The notes: generated by a model from the sequence alone, not told the origin. A stretch of 17,944 nucleotides of DNA from Moraxella bovis (GCF_002014975.1 NZ_MUXV01000067.1:1-17944); one strand, 5' to 3'. Positions 1 to 7,388 are shown, numbered from the stretch's first letter. A program made the numbers and translations.

Positions 1-23
1 AGTTGGTTTGATAATTCAAGGCA

Positions 24-610
24 TTAAGGCAAAATCTCAATCACCGCATTTTCCACAACCGCCACAAACAGCTCGTCTATTTCGAGGTCAGTTACGGCGT
101 CCAGTCTTTGAGCAGATGATTTGCCCCGATGATGTCGCCAAGTCCGTTTTTTATGCCGTGAATCTTTATCGCCCCGCCTGCCGATTTGCCGTGAGCTTTG
201 GCGTAGGCGATGTCGGCTTCATTGGGATAAAAGATACCCAAATTTTTGTGATAACCGCTATTGGCATTACAGTCGTTTATGATATAGACCCCTTCGGGCG
301 TTTTCATGTCGCCTTCAAATTCTTTGTGCCCTATCGGGTTTTTGCCAAGCGATATCGGATAAGTTTTTACCAAACTGCCTTGATGTAAAGCGTGCATTTC
401 CCGTTTTGATTTGTAGACGATGAGTTTGTCAATCTGTGTGCCTGTCGGTAGCGGTGGTTGATTGACAAGTTCAAGCTGTTTGGGCGATAAGGTGCTGGCG
501 TGTGCCGTGGGATTGGTAGGCAAGTTTTGATAAAAATTAACTCCAAAAGCGGATAAAATGACAATGGCAAATAAGGGTAGGGCAGTGTGTTTTTTCATCA
601 TAATTTTCAT
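24..610 (-). pseudogene. L,D-transpeptidase (YkuD/YafK-like), catalytic motif deleted and frameshifted
   Basis: Enzymes of this family cross-link peptidoglycan stem peptides in the periplasm through a catalytic cysteine. The intact reading frame covers 172 residues from 610 to 92. It has an N-terminal hydrophobic signal segment (about residues 9-23), a YkuD core (LIVYKSKREMHAL, then GDMKTPEGVYIIN) and the family histidine in KIHG at about residue 151. It stops at NHLLKDWTP, exactly where the family continues DWT-x-GC-x-AVT. The remainder is present in another frame: from about 98 down to 24 the minus strand reads AVTDLEIDELF and ends VIEILP. The codons for the x-G-C-x motif are absent, and 1 plus a multiple of 3 bases must be missing (13 would fit) between 99 and 98. 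The catalytic Cys is therefore lost and the C-terminus is out of frame. A short annotation at 92-610 would miss the tail. Family membership is fairly certain. Whether this is a natural mutation or a sequence error is open. Confidence 0.8.
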
Positions 611-619
611 GTTTAAAAT

Positions 620-637
620 TTTATCATAGCATGGCAG
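620..637 (+). repeat. 18-base dispersed repeat, copy 1
   Basis: TTTATCATAGCATGGCAG occurs here, just upstream of the broken L,D-transpeptidase gene, and again without mismatch at 15214-15231. Both copies lie between genes. An exact 18-base match is not expected by chance in a window this size. The sequences around the two copies differ. Confidence 0.6.
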
Positions 638-693
638 TAGCTGATAAATTATGGAAAAATTGTAAAAAGTGGATTTTGTAAAAATATAAAAAC

Positions 694-723
694 AAAAAAC
701 GCACCATAATAATAGTGCGTTTT
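694..723 (-). terminator. Rho-independent terminator of fpr
   Basis: AAAACGCAC (696-704) pairs with GTGCGTTTT (715-723) around a 10-base loop. Read on the minus strand the stem is followed by a T-rich run (TTTTTTGTTTTT). It begins about 15 bases after the fpr stop codon. Confidence 0.85.
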
Positions 724-738
724 ACTATCAATGGGTCA

Positions 739-1512
739 TCAGCCCACAAACGCCCGCTCCACCACATAATCGGCAGGTACGCCCATGCGTGGCGAAACGG
801 TCAAACCAAAACTGTCTAAAATGGCAGACATATCGGCATTCATCGCCATGCTACCGCAAATCATCGCACGGTCATCGTCTTTGTTCATGGGGGGCAGACC
901 GATGTCTTCAAAGAGTTTGCCTGATTTGATAATGTCGGTAACACGCCCTTGGTTTTTAAACTCATCACGGGTTACGGTGGGATAGTAGATGAGTTTTTCA
1001 CGCACCCATTCACCAAAAACCTCATCGTTTGGCAGTTTATTTTCAAAAAAGTCTTTATACGCCAAATCTTCGGTATGACGCACGCCATGCACCAGAATGA
1101 TTTTTTCAAAGCGTTCGTACATCTCAGGCTCACGCACGAGAGACAAAAATGGAGCAAGTCCTGTGCCTGTGGCAAGCAGATACAAATGCTTGGCAGGCAG
1201 CAGGTCATCGAGTACGAGCGTGCCAGTGGGCTTTTTGGAGACGAGCAGGGTATCGCCCACTTTGATGTGTTGCAGGCGTGAAGTCAAAGGGCCGTCTTGA
1301 ACTTTGATAGAGAAAAATTCAAGCTCTTCTGCCCAAGCGGGACTGGCGATAGAGTAAGCACGGACAAGGGGTTTGCCGTCCACTTCAATGCCAATCATGG
1401 CGAATTCGCCACTTCTAAAACGCAAGCTGTCGCTACGGGTGGTCTTAATGGTAAATAGACGGTCTGTCCAGTGGTGGACGTAGGTAACGGTTTCGTTGAT
1501 GAATTTTGACAT
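739..1512 (-). CDS. fpr: Ferredoxin/flavodoxin--NADP+ reductase
   Basis: FAD enzyme that passes electrons between NADPH and ferredoxin or flavodoxin in the cytoplasm. From the ATG at 1512 it is 257 residues, normal for bacterial Fpr. The flavin-binding motif RAYSIASP is at about 51-58, the NADP-binding GTGLAPF at about 116-122, VHGVR at about 141-145 and CGSMAMN near the C-terminus. The end, VVERAFVG, resembles the C-terminal extension of the Azotobacter/Pseudomonas FPR subclass, where the last residues stack on the flavin. The frame extends four codons upstream to a TTG at 1524, but the ATG at 1512 begins MSKFINETV, which fits the family better; neither start has a convincing Shine-Dalgarno. 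It is monocistronic, divergent from trmO, and has a Fur-like sequence close to its start. It could reduce the ISC ferredoxin encoded at 7532-7873 (inference). Confidence 0.93.
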   Translation of the reverse strand: MSKFINETVTYVHHWTDRLFTIKTTRSDSLRFRSGEFAMIGIEVDGKPLVRAYSIASPAWAEELEFFSIKVQDGPLTSRLQHIKVGDTLLVSKKPTGTLVLDDLLPAKHLYLLATGTGLAPFLSLVREPEMYERFEKIILVHGVRHTEDLAYKDFFENKLPNDEVFGEWVREKLIYYPTVTRDEFKNQGRVTDIIKSGKLFEDIGLPPMNKDDDRAMICGSMAMNADMSAILDSFGLTVSPRMGVPADYVVERAFVG

Positions 1513-1528
1513 GGCATTATCCAATTAT

Positions 1529-1547
1529 TAAGAATGATTATCAAATC
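1529..1547. promoter_or_regulatory. Possible Fur box upstream of fpr
   Basis: Read on the minus strand the site is GATTTGATAATCATTCTTA. It contains a perfect 10-base GATAATCATT core of the 19-base Fur consensus and matches about 13 of 19 positions overall. It lies 17 bases from the fpr ATG, in the divergent fpr/trmO region. The AT-rich background makes such matches easy to find, so this is only a candidate. Confidence 0.3.
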
Positions 1548-1575
1548 TGATATAATAGCAAATTTTGTGTATAAT
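1547..1575 (+). promoter_or_regulatory. Candidate promoter for trmO
   Basis: CTGATA (1547-1552, 4 of 6 to the -35 consensus) is followed after 17 bases by a perfect TATAAT (1570-1575). A second TATAAT lies at 1551-1556, so TATAATAGC occurs twice, 19 bases apart. Either could serve the plus-strand gene starting at 1654. Confidence 0.4.
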
Positions 1576-1653
1576 AGCGATTTTTTATGCCAAATTTTAC
1601 TTAAAAATTGGCATATCCATTTGTCATTTTAGCATAAACCGCCCAAAAATACC

Positions 1654-2358
1654 ATGAACACACACGTTTTGCCGATTATCGGTCATCATTACTCACCCCT
1701 ATCCCAAAAGTTTGGCATTCCACGCCAGCCCAACCTTGTCGCTATTAAAAGCCATATCTGCTTTATCGCCCCTTATGGCACGCCCGACGCCTTTGTCGGC
1801 ATTGAGCAGTATAGCCATTTGTGGGTGTTGTGGCAATTTCATCACAACAAAGAACAAGCCAGTTTTCGTCCGCAGGTGCGTCCACCACGTTTGGGTGGTA
1901 ATGACAAAATCGGGGTATTTGCCACACGCAGTATGTACCGCCCGTCTGGGGTGGGGTTGTCGGTGGTGGGGTTTGATAAGGTAGAAGTGGTTGATAGTCA
2001 AGTGATTTTACATATCATAGGGGCGGACATGGTGGACGGCACGCCGATACTAGACATCAAGCCGTATCTGCCCTATGTGGACGGTGTGAACGGGGCGATG
2101 GGATTTGACAAACCGACTGAGCGGAATGTTATCTTTAATGATAAGGCAAATGATGAATTTGAACAATTGATAAAGTTGGGCTTATTAACAGCTGATGACA
2201 AAGCACTCATTGGCGAGCTGATTGCCCAAGACCCACGCCCTGCCTATCGCCAATCTGAAATCGGGGTGGCGTGTGCCATGCGGTATGGGGCGGTGGACGT
2301 GGATTTTGTCATGAATGAGCAGGGGATTATGGCGGTGTGTGGGGTGCGGGTGGTTTAG
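1654..2358 (+). CDS. trmO: tRNA (adenine(37)-N6)-methyltransferase TrmO
   Basis: TrmO (TsaA/YaeB, UPF0066 family) methylates N6 of the t6A nucleotide at position 37 of certain tRNAs using S-adenosylmethionine. The 234-residue protein has the family signatures in order: SHLWVLWQFH (54-63), RPPRLGG (76-82), GVFATRS (87-93) followed by RPSGVGLS, DGTPILDIKPYLPY (128-141), and a C-terminal DPRPAYRQ. The length matches the two-domain proteobacterial form. No Shine-Dalgarno is evident before the ATG at 1654, but the N-terminus aligns with the family. It runs divergently from fpr and is followed after 58 bases by the DUF2059 gene on the same strand. Confidence 0.92.
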   Translation: MNTHVLPIIGHHYSPLSQKFGIPRQPNLVAIKSHICFIAPYGTPDAFVGIEQYSHLWVLWQFHHNKEQASFRPQVRPPRLGGNDKIGVFATRSMYRPSGVGLSVVGFDKVEVVDSQVILHIIGADMVDGTPILDIKPYLPYVDGVNGAMGFDKPTERNVIFNDKANDEFEQLIKLGLLTADDKALIGELIAQDPRPAYRQSEIGVACAMRYGAVDVDFVMNEQGIMAVCGVRVV

Positions 2359-2366
2359 GGCTTGAA

Positions 2367-2398
2367 AAATAAATGAGATTTATTTAAAATAAGCTTTT
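2367..2398 (+). terminator. AT-only hairpin between trmO and the DUF2059 gene
   Basis: AAATAAAT (2367-2374) pairs perfectly with ATTTATTT (2378-2385) around a 3-base loop, and a T-run follows at 2395-2400. The stem has no G:C pairs, so it would be a weak or partial terminator at best. Confidence 0.3.
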
Positions 2399-2416
2399 TT
2401 AACTAAGGATAATCCC

Positions 2417-2968
2417 ATGAAAACCGTGAAAAAATCACTCACCGCCATGCTACTTGGCATGTCCCTAGCCTTTGCCATGAATGCCACCGCCCAAGTGCCG
2501 TCCGATGAATCTTTGATAGAGTTTATGCAATTATCAGAGATGGATAAAGCTTTTGACCTTGGTATGCAAGGCAGTTTGGACGCACAGCGACAGCTTTTTG
2601 AAGCTCAAATCGCCCAAAAAGAAGGTGTAACCCCAGAGCAAGCCAAGCAAGTAGGCATGGTATTTGAAAAACATGTGAATCAAGTGATAGGTCAAGTAAT
2701 AACACCGCAAAGTCGCCAACAAATCAACCAAATCTTTATTGATGTCGCCAAAAAATACTACACCCAAGAAGAGATTGATGCTTATAATGAATTTCTAAGC
2801 ACGCCTATTGGCAAAAGCGTTGTTCAAAAAACCAACATAATGACACCTGAATATATGGACGAGCTACAAAAGTTGGTTGTGCAAATGCTGATTGACAACC
2901 CTAATCTCGATAATGAAAAAATGCAACAAGATATTGAAAAAGAGATAGAGCGGATTTTTGTAGAATGA
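2417..2968 (+). CDS. Secreted DUF2059-family protein
   Basis: The 183-residue protein opens with a typical Sec signal peptide (MKTVKKSLTAMLLGMSLAFA, cleavage probably at ATAQ near residue 26). The mature part is helical and acidic. It contains the DUF2059 hallmark YYTQEEIDAYNEFLSTPIGKS, a segment found in many small periplasmic proteins of proteobacteria whose function is not established. AAGGA seven bases before the ATG supports this start. A strong terminator follows directly, so it is the last gene of its transcription unit. Family assignment is by motif only; no function is proposed. Confidence 0.8.
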   Translation: MKTVKKSLTAMLLGMSLAFAMNATAQVPSDESLIEFMQLSEMDKAFDLGMQGSLDAQRQLFEAQIAQKEGVTPEQAKQVGMVFEKHVNQVIGQVITPQSRQQINQIFIDVAKKYYTQEEIDAYNEFLSTPIGKSVVQKTNIMTPEYMDELQKLVVQMLIDNPNLDNEKMQQDIEKEIERIFVE

Positions 2969-2974
2969 CTGATG

Positions 2975-3002
2975 AACACCGTTGTGATGACGGTGTTTTT
3001 TT
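2975..3002 (+). terminator. Rho-independent terminator of the DUF2059 gene
   Basis: AACACCGT (2975-2982) pairs with ACGGTGTT (2990-2997) around a 7-base loop and runs into TTTTTTT (2996-3002). It starts 6 bases after the stop codon and separates this gene from the convergent ruvA. Confidence 0.9.
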
Positions 3003-3011
3003 GTGGATGAC

Positions 3012-3638
3012 TTAAAACCCCGACAAAATCTTTAAACTTGCCTTTAATAGGTTTGATGTGGTCAGCTCATCATCGGACAGCGATTGTTTGGCGGTCTTAA
3101 TGGCGGATTGGGCTTCTTTTTCTTTATAGCCTAGGCTCACCAACGCACTTTCGGTTTCAGCGATGACGTGCATGGGGTTGGCAGTGTGTGTTGGCTCATT
3201 TTGGGTGGTGGTTGGGGTAAATAAATCGTCCGATGTGCCGTCCAATTTACCTTTTAATTCAATAATAAGCCGTTGGGCGGTTTTTTTGCCAATGCCTGCC
3301 ACACGAGTTAGAGCGGATTCATCGCCATATTCTACCGCTTGGTGTAACTCGTTTGGCGGTAAGGTTGAGAGTATGGCAAGTGCCATTTTTGCCCCCACGC
3401 CATTGATTTTGATGAGTTTTTTAAAAATTTCTCGCTCAGACTTGTCAGTAAAACCAAACAGCAGATGAGCATCTTCACGCACGACCAGTTGCGTATAAAG
3501 CGTAACGTTCATGCCGACAGACAATGTACAAAACTCACCAATGGGCATTTCTATCTCATAGCCGACCCCGCCTGATGTCATGACGCAAGCGACGGGAGCG
3601 GATAGATGGGCGACTTGCCCTGTAATCATACCAATCAT
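3012..3638 (-). CDS. ruvA: Holliday junction branch-migration protein RuvA
   Basis: RuvA binds four-way DNA junctions and loads the RuvB motor during recombinational repair. From the ATG at 3638 it is 208 residues and begins MIGMITGQ, matching the canonical MIGxLxG start; AAGGAA lies just upstream. The frame stays open upstream to 3701 but crosses a hairpin and lacks family similarity, so the longer version is rejected. Domain order is as expected: OB-fold (1-63), two helix-hairpin-helix motifs (INGVGAK about 78-84; VAGIGKKTA about 113-121), a variable linker (about 135-155) and domain III, which contacts RuvB (SALVSLGYKEKEA to the end). ruvB and ruvC are not adjacent. It lies downstream of fba, 65 bases from its stop. 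Confidence 0.95.
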   Translation of the reverse strand: MIGMITGQVAHLSAPVACVMTSGGVGYEIEMPIGEFCTLSVGMNVTLYTQLVVREDAHLLFGFTDKSEREIFKKLIKINGVGAKMALAILSTLPPNELHQAVEYGDESALTRVAGIGKKTAQRLIIELKGKLDGTSDDLFTPTTTQNEPTHTANPMHVIAETESALVSLGYKEKEAQSAIKTAKQSLSDDELTTSNLLKASLKILSGF

Positions 3639-3648
3639 GGTTTTTCCT

Positions 3649-3686
3649 TTAAAATACAAATAAGGGCGAATCTTGTCGCCCTTATT
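3649..3686 (-). terminator. Hairpin between fba and ruvA
   Basis: AATAAGGGCG (3659-3668) and CGCCCTTATT (3677-3686) form a perfect 10-base stem with an 8-base loop. On the minus strand it is followed by TTGTATTTT, an interrupted T-run. It starts about 16 bases after the fba stop and ends about 20 bases before the ruvA start, so it should terminate or attenuate fba transcripts before ruvA. Confidence 0.7.
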
Positions 3687-3702
3687 CACGATTTGCACCA
3701 AT

Positions 3703-4740
3703 TTATTTGTAATATTCTACCATTTTTTCCAATGAGATTGGGCGGATTTTGCTGGCATGACCTGCCGAGCCAAAGGCTTCATAGCGTTGTACGCAGATGT
3801 CTTTCATGGCGTTCATGCTGGCTTGTAAATATTTTCTTGGGTCAAATTCAGCAGGGTGGTCGTTCATAAACTTACGAACTGCCCCTGTGCTGGCTAGGCG
3901 TAAGTCGGTGTCAATGTTGATTTTGCGAACACCGTGCTTGATGGCTTCGACAAGTTGTTCTACTGGCACGCCATAGGTTTCGCCAATGTTACCACCATTT
4001 TCGTTGATGATTTTTAGCCATTCTTGGGGAACGCTTGATGAACCATGCATGACAAGGTGAGTATTTGGCAGAGCTTCGTGGATTTCCTTAATGCGGTCAA
4101 TCGCTAAAATGTCGCCAGTAGGCGGACGGGTGAATTTGTATGCCCCATGAGACGTACCCACTGCAATGGCAAGAGCGTCCACGTTGGTATCGGCGACAAA
4201 TTGACGGGCTTCTTCGACCGATGTCAAAAGCTGGCTATGATCAAGTACGCCTTCTGCACCCACGCCATCTTCTTCGCCTGCCATGCCGGTCTCTAAGCTA
4301 CCCAAACAGCCGATTTCGCCTTCGACCGACACACCGCACGCATGAGCCATTTTGACGACTTCACGGGTTACACGCACGTTGTAGTCATAATCGGCAGGGG
4401 TTTTGCCGTCTTCTTTTAATGAACCGTCCATCATGACCGAGCTAAATCCAAGCTGAATGGAGCGTTGGCAGACGGCAGGGCTTGTGCCGTGGTCTTGGTG
4501 CATGACAACAGGAATGTGCGGCCACTCTTCAATGGCAGACAAAATAAGGTGGCGTAAAAAGGGAGCTCCTGCGTATTTTCTGGCTCCTGCTGATGCTTGC
4601 ACGATGACAGGCGAGTCGGTCTCGTCCGCTGCCATCATGATGGCACGCATTTGTTCTAGGTTGTTTACATTAAAGGCGGGCAGGCCGTAAGCGTGTTCGC
4701 CTGCGTGGTCAAGAAGTTGGCGTAAGGATACAAGTGCCAT
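3703..4740 (-). CDS. fba: Class II fructose-1,6-bisphosphate aldolase
   Basis: Zinc-dependent aldolase that interconverts fructose-1,6-bisphosphate with dihydroxyacetone phosphate and glyceraldehyde-3-phosphate in glycolysis and gluconeogenesis. The 345-residue protein has HQDHG at 81-85 (catalytic Asp and zinc-ligand His), the GEIGCLG segment, the [11 protein letters not shown] loop with a zinc-ligand His, [10 protein letters not shown] and [11 protein letters not shown]. Length and motifs fit the Calvin-type subgroup of class II aldolases common in beta- and gammaproteobacteria. GGAG about 8 bases before the ATG fixes the start. A TATAAT lies about 30 bases upstream. A hairpin follows the stop, with ruvA after it. 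Confidence 0.96.
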   Translation of the reverse strand: MALVSLRQLLDHAGEHAYGLPAFNVNNLEQMRAIMMAADETDSPVIVQASAGARKYAGAPFLRHLILSAIEEWPHIPVVMHQDHGTSPAVCQRSIQLGFSSVMMDGSLKEDGKTPADYDYNVRVTREVVKMAHACGVSVEGEIGCLGSLETGMAGEEDGVGAEGVLDHSQLLTSVEEARQFVADTNVDALAIAVGTSHGAYKFTRPPTGDILAIDRIKEIHEALPNTHLVMHGSSSVPQEWLKIINENGGNIGETYGVPVEQLVEAIKHGVRKINIDTDLRLASTGAVRKFMNDHPAEFDPRKYLQASMNAMKDICVQRYEAFGSAGHASKIRPISLEKMVEYYK

Positions 4741-4769
4741 GATAGCTCCAAAATGATTAAATTTGTCAA

Positions 4770-4798
4770 ATTATATCAAAAAAAAACGCGAAAATCAT
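4770..4798 (-). promoter_or_regulatory. Candidate fba promoter
   Basis: On the minus strand a perfect TATAAT (4775-4770) sits 30 bases before the fba ATG. The hexamer 17 bases upstream (ATGATT, 4798-4793) matches only 3 of 6 -35 positions, so the case rests mainly on the -10 box and its location. Confidence 0.4.
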
Positions 4799-4866
4799 GG
4801 TATTTTGTATTAAATCACACAGTTATTGTGAACTTTCTAGGTATCAAAGACGAATCAAATAAAAAA

Positions 4867-4885
4867 GTTATCAATAATCATTATT
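4867..4885. promoter_or_regulatory. Possible Fur-like site in the fba / binding-protein intergenic region
   Basis: GTTATCAATAATCATTATT contains an uninterrupted ATAATCATTAT, matching 11 consecutive positions of the Fur consensus and about 14 of 19 overall. The same divergent region has a small palindrome, TCACA-N7-TGTGA at 4815-4831. Either could be an operator for the lipoprotein gene at 5023. The region is strongly AT-rich, so chance matches are likely. Confidence 0.25.
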
Positions 4886-5022
4886 TTTGAAACACAAATA
4901 ATTTGCAACAAAATGTAATAAGCTTATGAAACCACTGTATTAAGATTAAATAACGTGTTATCATCATAAAAACTTAACAATTTGTTGGGTTAAATCAATC
5001 CCTTAGTTAGGAGAAGGAAGCT

Positions 5023-5910
5023 ATGAAAAATTTCAATACCGAGGCAAAGTATGCCATTTTACCATTGATGTTGTCAGCGTTGATGGCATGTAGTGATAAA
5101 GCCCCTGAAACTGCCAGTGAGCCTAAGAGCGAGCCGGCACCTACCGCAACAGCACCAGCCACAGGTGAGCAAGTCAGTACCAGTGCCACCGTACCCAACG
5201 CCCAAAGCTATGTGGTTGGTATTGACGCCAACTATCCCCCTTATGATTTTAAGGATGAGAATGGTAACGCCCAAGGTTTTGATGTGGATATCATCAAAGC
5301 CATCGCTGAAAATCAAGGCTTTGGTGTGGACGTCGTTCCTCAGGATTGGAAAGTGCTTGTCAAAGGCTTGGATAATGCCCAAAGCCATATTGTGATGTCA
5401 GGTTTTTCAAGAAACGATGAGCGAGAAGCAAAATATTTACTTTCTAATACCTATGCATGGGGACAAGATGCGCTTGCTGTTTCTGCGGAAAACAACAGTA
5501 TCAAAAACTTAAAAGATTTAAATGGCAAGAAAGTTGCAACATTGGCTGACAGCCCCTATATTCCGCAATTAGAAGAGGCGCTTGGTCAAGGCAATCCTAG
5601 TATTATTGGAAAGCCATCTGCATTCTTAGCTTTTAAAGAATTGGCGACAGGCAATGCTGAGGCGGTATTGGCAGATGAAGGTGTGCTACGTTACTATGCC
5701 AAGCAGTTCCCCAAGATTAACTTTAAAATCGTCGGTGAAGGCGAGGCTTTTGAGCACTACGAGATGGTTATCATCACACCAAAGTCTGAAAATGAGCTGA
5801 TGGAAAAAATCAATACAGGGCTTGCCAACATTGTCGCTGATGGTACTTATGCCAAAATTTATGAAAAATGGTTTGGCGTAGCACCCCAAAAATTACCTAC
5901 TACAAAATAG
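5023..5910 (+). CDS. Family 3 solute-binding lipoprotein (amino-acid type)
   Basis: A 295-residue periplasmic-type binding protein, predicted to be lipid-anchored: the lipobox is LMAC with Cys at 23. A low-complexity Pro/Thr/Ala/Ser/Glu tether (24-60) follows, then a complete two-lobe domain starting YVVGIDANYPPYDF. The Arg that usually contacts the ligand carboxylate is present in the segment MSGFSRNDER (R134), and an Asp in the second lobe (VLADEG, about D218) fits the alpha-ammonium contact. A polar amino acid is the likely ligand; which one cannot be said. GGAGAAGGAAG before the ATG is a very strong ribosome site. No permease or ATPase gene adjoins it, and it has its own terminator, so it is an orphan component. 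It is a paralogue of the protein at 12402-13157. Confidence 0.88.
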   Translation: MKNFNTEAKYAILPLMLSALMACSDKAPETASEPKSEPAPTATAPATGEQVSTSATVPNAQSYVVGIDANYPPYDFKDENGNAQGFDVDIIKAIAENQGFGVDVVPQDWKVLVKGLDNAQSHIVMSGFSRNDEREAKYLLSNTYAWGQDALAVSAENNSIKNLKDLNGKKVATLADSPYIPQLEEALGQGNPSIIGKPSAFLAFKELATGNAEAVLADEGVLRYYAKQFPKINFKIVGEGEAFEHYEMVIITPKSENELMEKINTGLANIVADGTYAKIYEKWFGVAPQKLPTTK

Positions 5911-5921
5911 GGTAAATGCTT

Positions 5922-5952
5922 AAAAAGACTTGGTATCGCCAAGTCTTTTTTT
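5922..5952 (+). terminator. Rho-independent terminator of the binding-protein gene
   Basis: AAAAGACTTGG (5923-5933) pairs with CCAAGTCTTTT (5939-5949) around a 5-base loop, followed by more T. An A-run on the left arm means it can also act on transcripts from the convergent minus-strand genes, whose last stop codon is at 5951. Confidence 0.9.
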
Positions 5953-6142
5953 ATTCATAGGGTTTGTAAAAAAGAAAAAGGATGGGTGTTAATAAAACTA
6001 CTGCCCAAATCCCAACCCAAGCTCCAACACCCACCACTGAGCCAAATATGCCTGATAGGATAACCAACGCCAAAAGCCATTGGAAATTTGTAAAGATAAA
6101 AGTTAGGAATTTGTCTTTAAAATTAGAGAGTTGGATTGCCAT
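5951..6142 (-). CDS. Small two-helix membrane protein, function unknown
   Basis: This 63-residue protein has a short polar N-terminus with basic residues (MAIQLSNFKDK), then two hydrophobic segments (about 20-40, Gly-rich, and about 41-59) separated by a tight GVGAWVG turn, and ends KPYE. It is predicted to sit in the inner membrane. AAGGA about 6 bases before the ATG supports translation. It starts 23 bases after the stop of the 388-residue gene and probably forms a two-gene operon with it, ending at the shared terminator at 5922-5952. I do not recognise the family. Confidence 0.65.
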   Translation of the reverse strand: MAIQLSNFKDKFLTFIFTNFQWLLALVILSGIFGSVVGVGAWVGIWAVVLLTPILFLFYKPYE

Positions 6143-6165
6143 AAATTTTCCTTTGTTTTACAAAT

Positions 6166-7332
6166 TTATACCCACATCAGTTTGGCAACTTTGGGGGCAT
6201 GGGTAATCAGCTCTTCTTGACCGTTAGTGATTTTGATGATTGATTTGCCGTTGGAGATGATAATATCATCATCTGCAAGACAATACGCCATAATGCCTTT
6301 TTTAATGATTTGCGTCTCACCTGTGGGCAAGTATTTTATGAGCTCCCAACTTTTTGGAATAAATCCTGCAAACTTCTCGCCGTCCGCTTGATTTTTTAGC
6401 AAATTTTTATCCGCTTTGATAAGATTGCCTTCAATAAACAACTCTTCTTCGCTCTTGGGTTTGGTGCGAGCGGGGTTGGCACCTGATGTTTTTAAAGATT
6501 CACCTGAATAGCGTTTGGTAAAAAAGTCCAGCCAGCCTACAATGGCTTTGAGGATTTTAAAAGGTGCTGTAAGCAGGTCTTTGGCAGTACCCACAGGGTC
6601 TGTGCTATCATGCTCACGATAAGGGCGTCTGATGGCATAAAGGTTGCCTTGTGTGTCCATAATGGGTGCAAAATAGTCAAATTTATCGTCTGCCAGTACC
6701 GTCTCAAGCTCACCCGTGGCAAGGTCTAAGCGATTGACTTGGCGTGGGCTAAACACAATGCTATCTTGGGTGTACGCAAGTCCACAAGAATCATAATAAA
6801 TCACCGTGCTGTTATTGGGGTCTACGCTTGGGTTTTTGTCTTGACATTCGCCTTCGGTAACAAACTGCGTGCGAACACTGTCAAGTGATAGTACACACAA
6901 ATGTCGCTCGCCATAATGGCTGGCGTAAGGGGTATCGCTTGCTGAGACGATAACTCGCTTATTTTTTGAATCATAGCACAAATCAAACACTTGAAAATCA
7001 CTCTTGCGTAAAATCAGTCCTTCGCTTGCTGTGTCGCTACTGATTGGTTTGGACTGAATCGCTGTGCCTTCTTGCAATCTGGCACTATAGACATAGGTGT
7101 TGTCGTCTATAAAAGCAATGGCAGTGGGGTAAATCCCGTCAAAATTATCCTGCTCTGCTTGTGCTGTACCCATAAACATCGCCCCAGCACCTTCAGTTTT
7201 CCATGCTCTTCTGTCTTTGATTTGTTTGATATTTTTGGTGTATTGATTGATGGCTTGGCAAGAAATGGTGGACTCTTTGCCGTTGTCAAATTTGAGTAGA
7301 TTTTTGGTGCTGATATAATATAAAGTCGCCAT
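6166..7332 (-). CDS. Uncharacterised 388-residue protein, possibly beta-propeller-like
   Basis: I do not recognise this protein. It has no signal peptide and is probably cytoplasmic. The sequence is dominated by short beta-type stretches separated by turns, with recurring 'value display' patterns (LYYISTKNLLKFDNG, YPTAIAFIDDNTYVYSA, NPSVDPNNSTVIYYDSCG, GNLYAIRRPYREHD, IISNGKSIIKITNG). This resembles TolB/WD40-like propellers in character, not by motif proof. The middle (about residues 255-275, APFKILKAIVGWLDFF) is an amphipathic insertion, followed by a Lys/Pro-rich linker. The conserved-looking N-terminal block KDRRAWKTEGAGAMFMG may define the family. It is preceded by a plausible promoter at 7360-7388 and followed 23 bases later by a small membrane protein, suggesting a membrane-associated pair. 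Confidence 0.75.
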   Translation of the reverse strand: MATLYYISTKNLLKFDNGKESTISCQAINQYTKNIKQIKDRRAWKTEGAGAMFMGTAQAEQDNFDGIYPTAIAFIDDNTYVYSARLQEGTAIQSKPISSDTASEGLILRKSDFQVFDLCYDSKNKRVIVSASDTPYASHYGERHLCVLSLDSVRTQFVTEGECQDKNPSVDPNNSTVIYYDSCGLAYTQDSIVFSPRQVNRLDLATGELETVLADDKFDYFAPIMDTQGNLYAIRRPYREHDSTDPVGTAKDLLTAPFKILKAIVGWLDFFTKRYSGESLKTSGANPARTKPKSEEELFIEGNLIKADKNLLKNQADGEKFAGFIPKSWELIKYLPTGETQIIKKGIMAYCLADDDIIISNGKSIIKITNGQEELITHAPKVAKLMWV

Positions 7333-7359
7333 AATAATGCCTGCTACATAAAAAAGTTT

Positions 7360-7388
7360 ATTATACCAACTCTTGTATTTTTTGGAAA
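7360..7388 (-). promoter_or_regulatory. Promoter of the 388-residue gene
   Basis: On the minus strand TTTCCA (7388-7383, 4 of 6) is followed by a 17-base spacer and a perfect TATAAT (7365-7360), 27 bases before the ATG at 7332. This makes the two-gene unit independent of the isc operon upstream. Confidence 0.55.

Noticed and set aside
8..388. 126-codon plus-strand ORF at the left edge
   Set aside because: It is antisense to the broken L,D-transpeptidase, whose two frame segments explain the conserved sequence here.
3639..3701. N-terminal extension of RuvA by 21 residues
   Set aside because: It crosses the fba-ruvA hairpin and lacks family similarity, while MIGMITGQ at 3638 has a good ribosome site.
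4815..4831. TCACA-N7-TGTGA as a CRP site
   Set aside because: A CRP site has the half-sites in the opposite order (TGTGA-N6-TCACA), so this is only a short palindrome.
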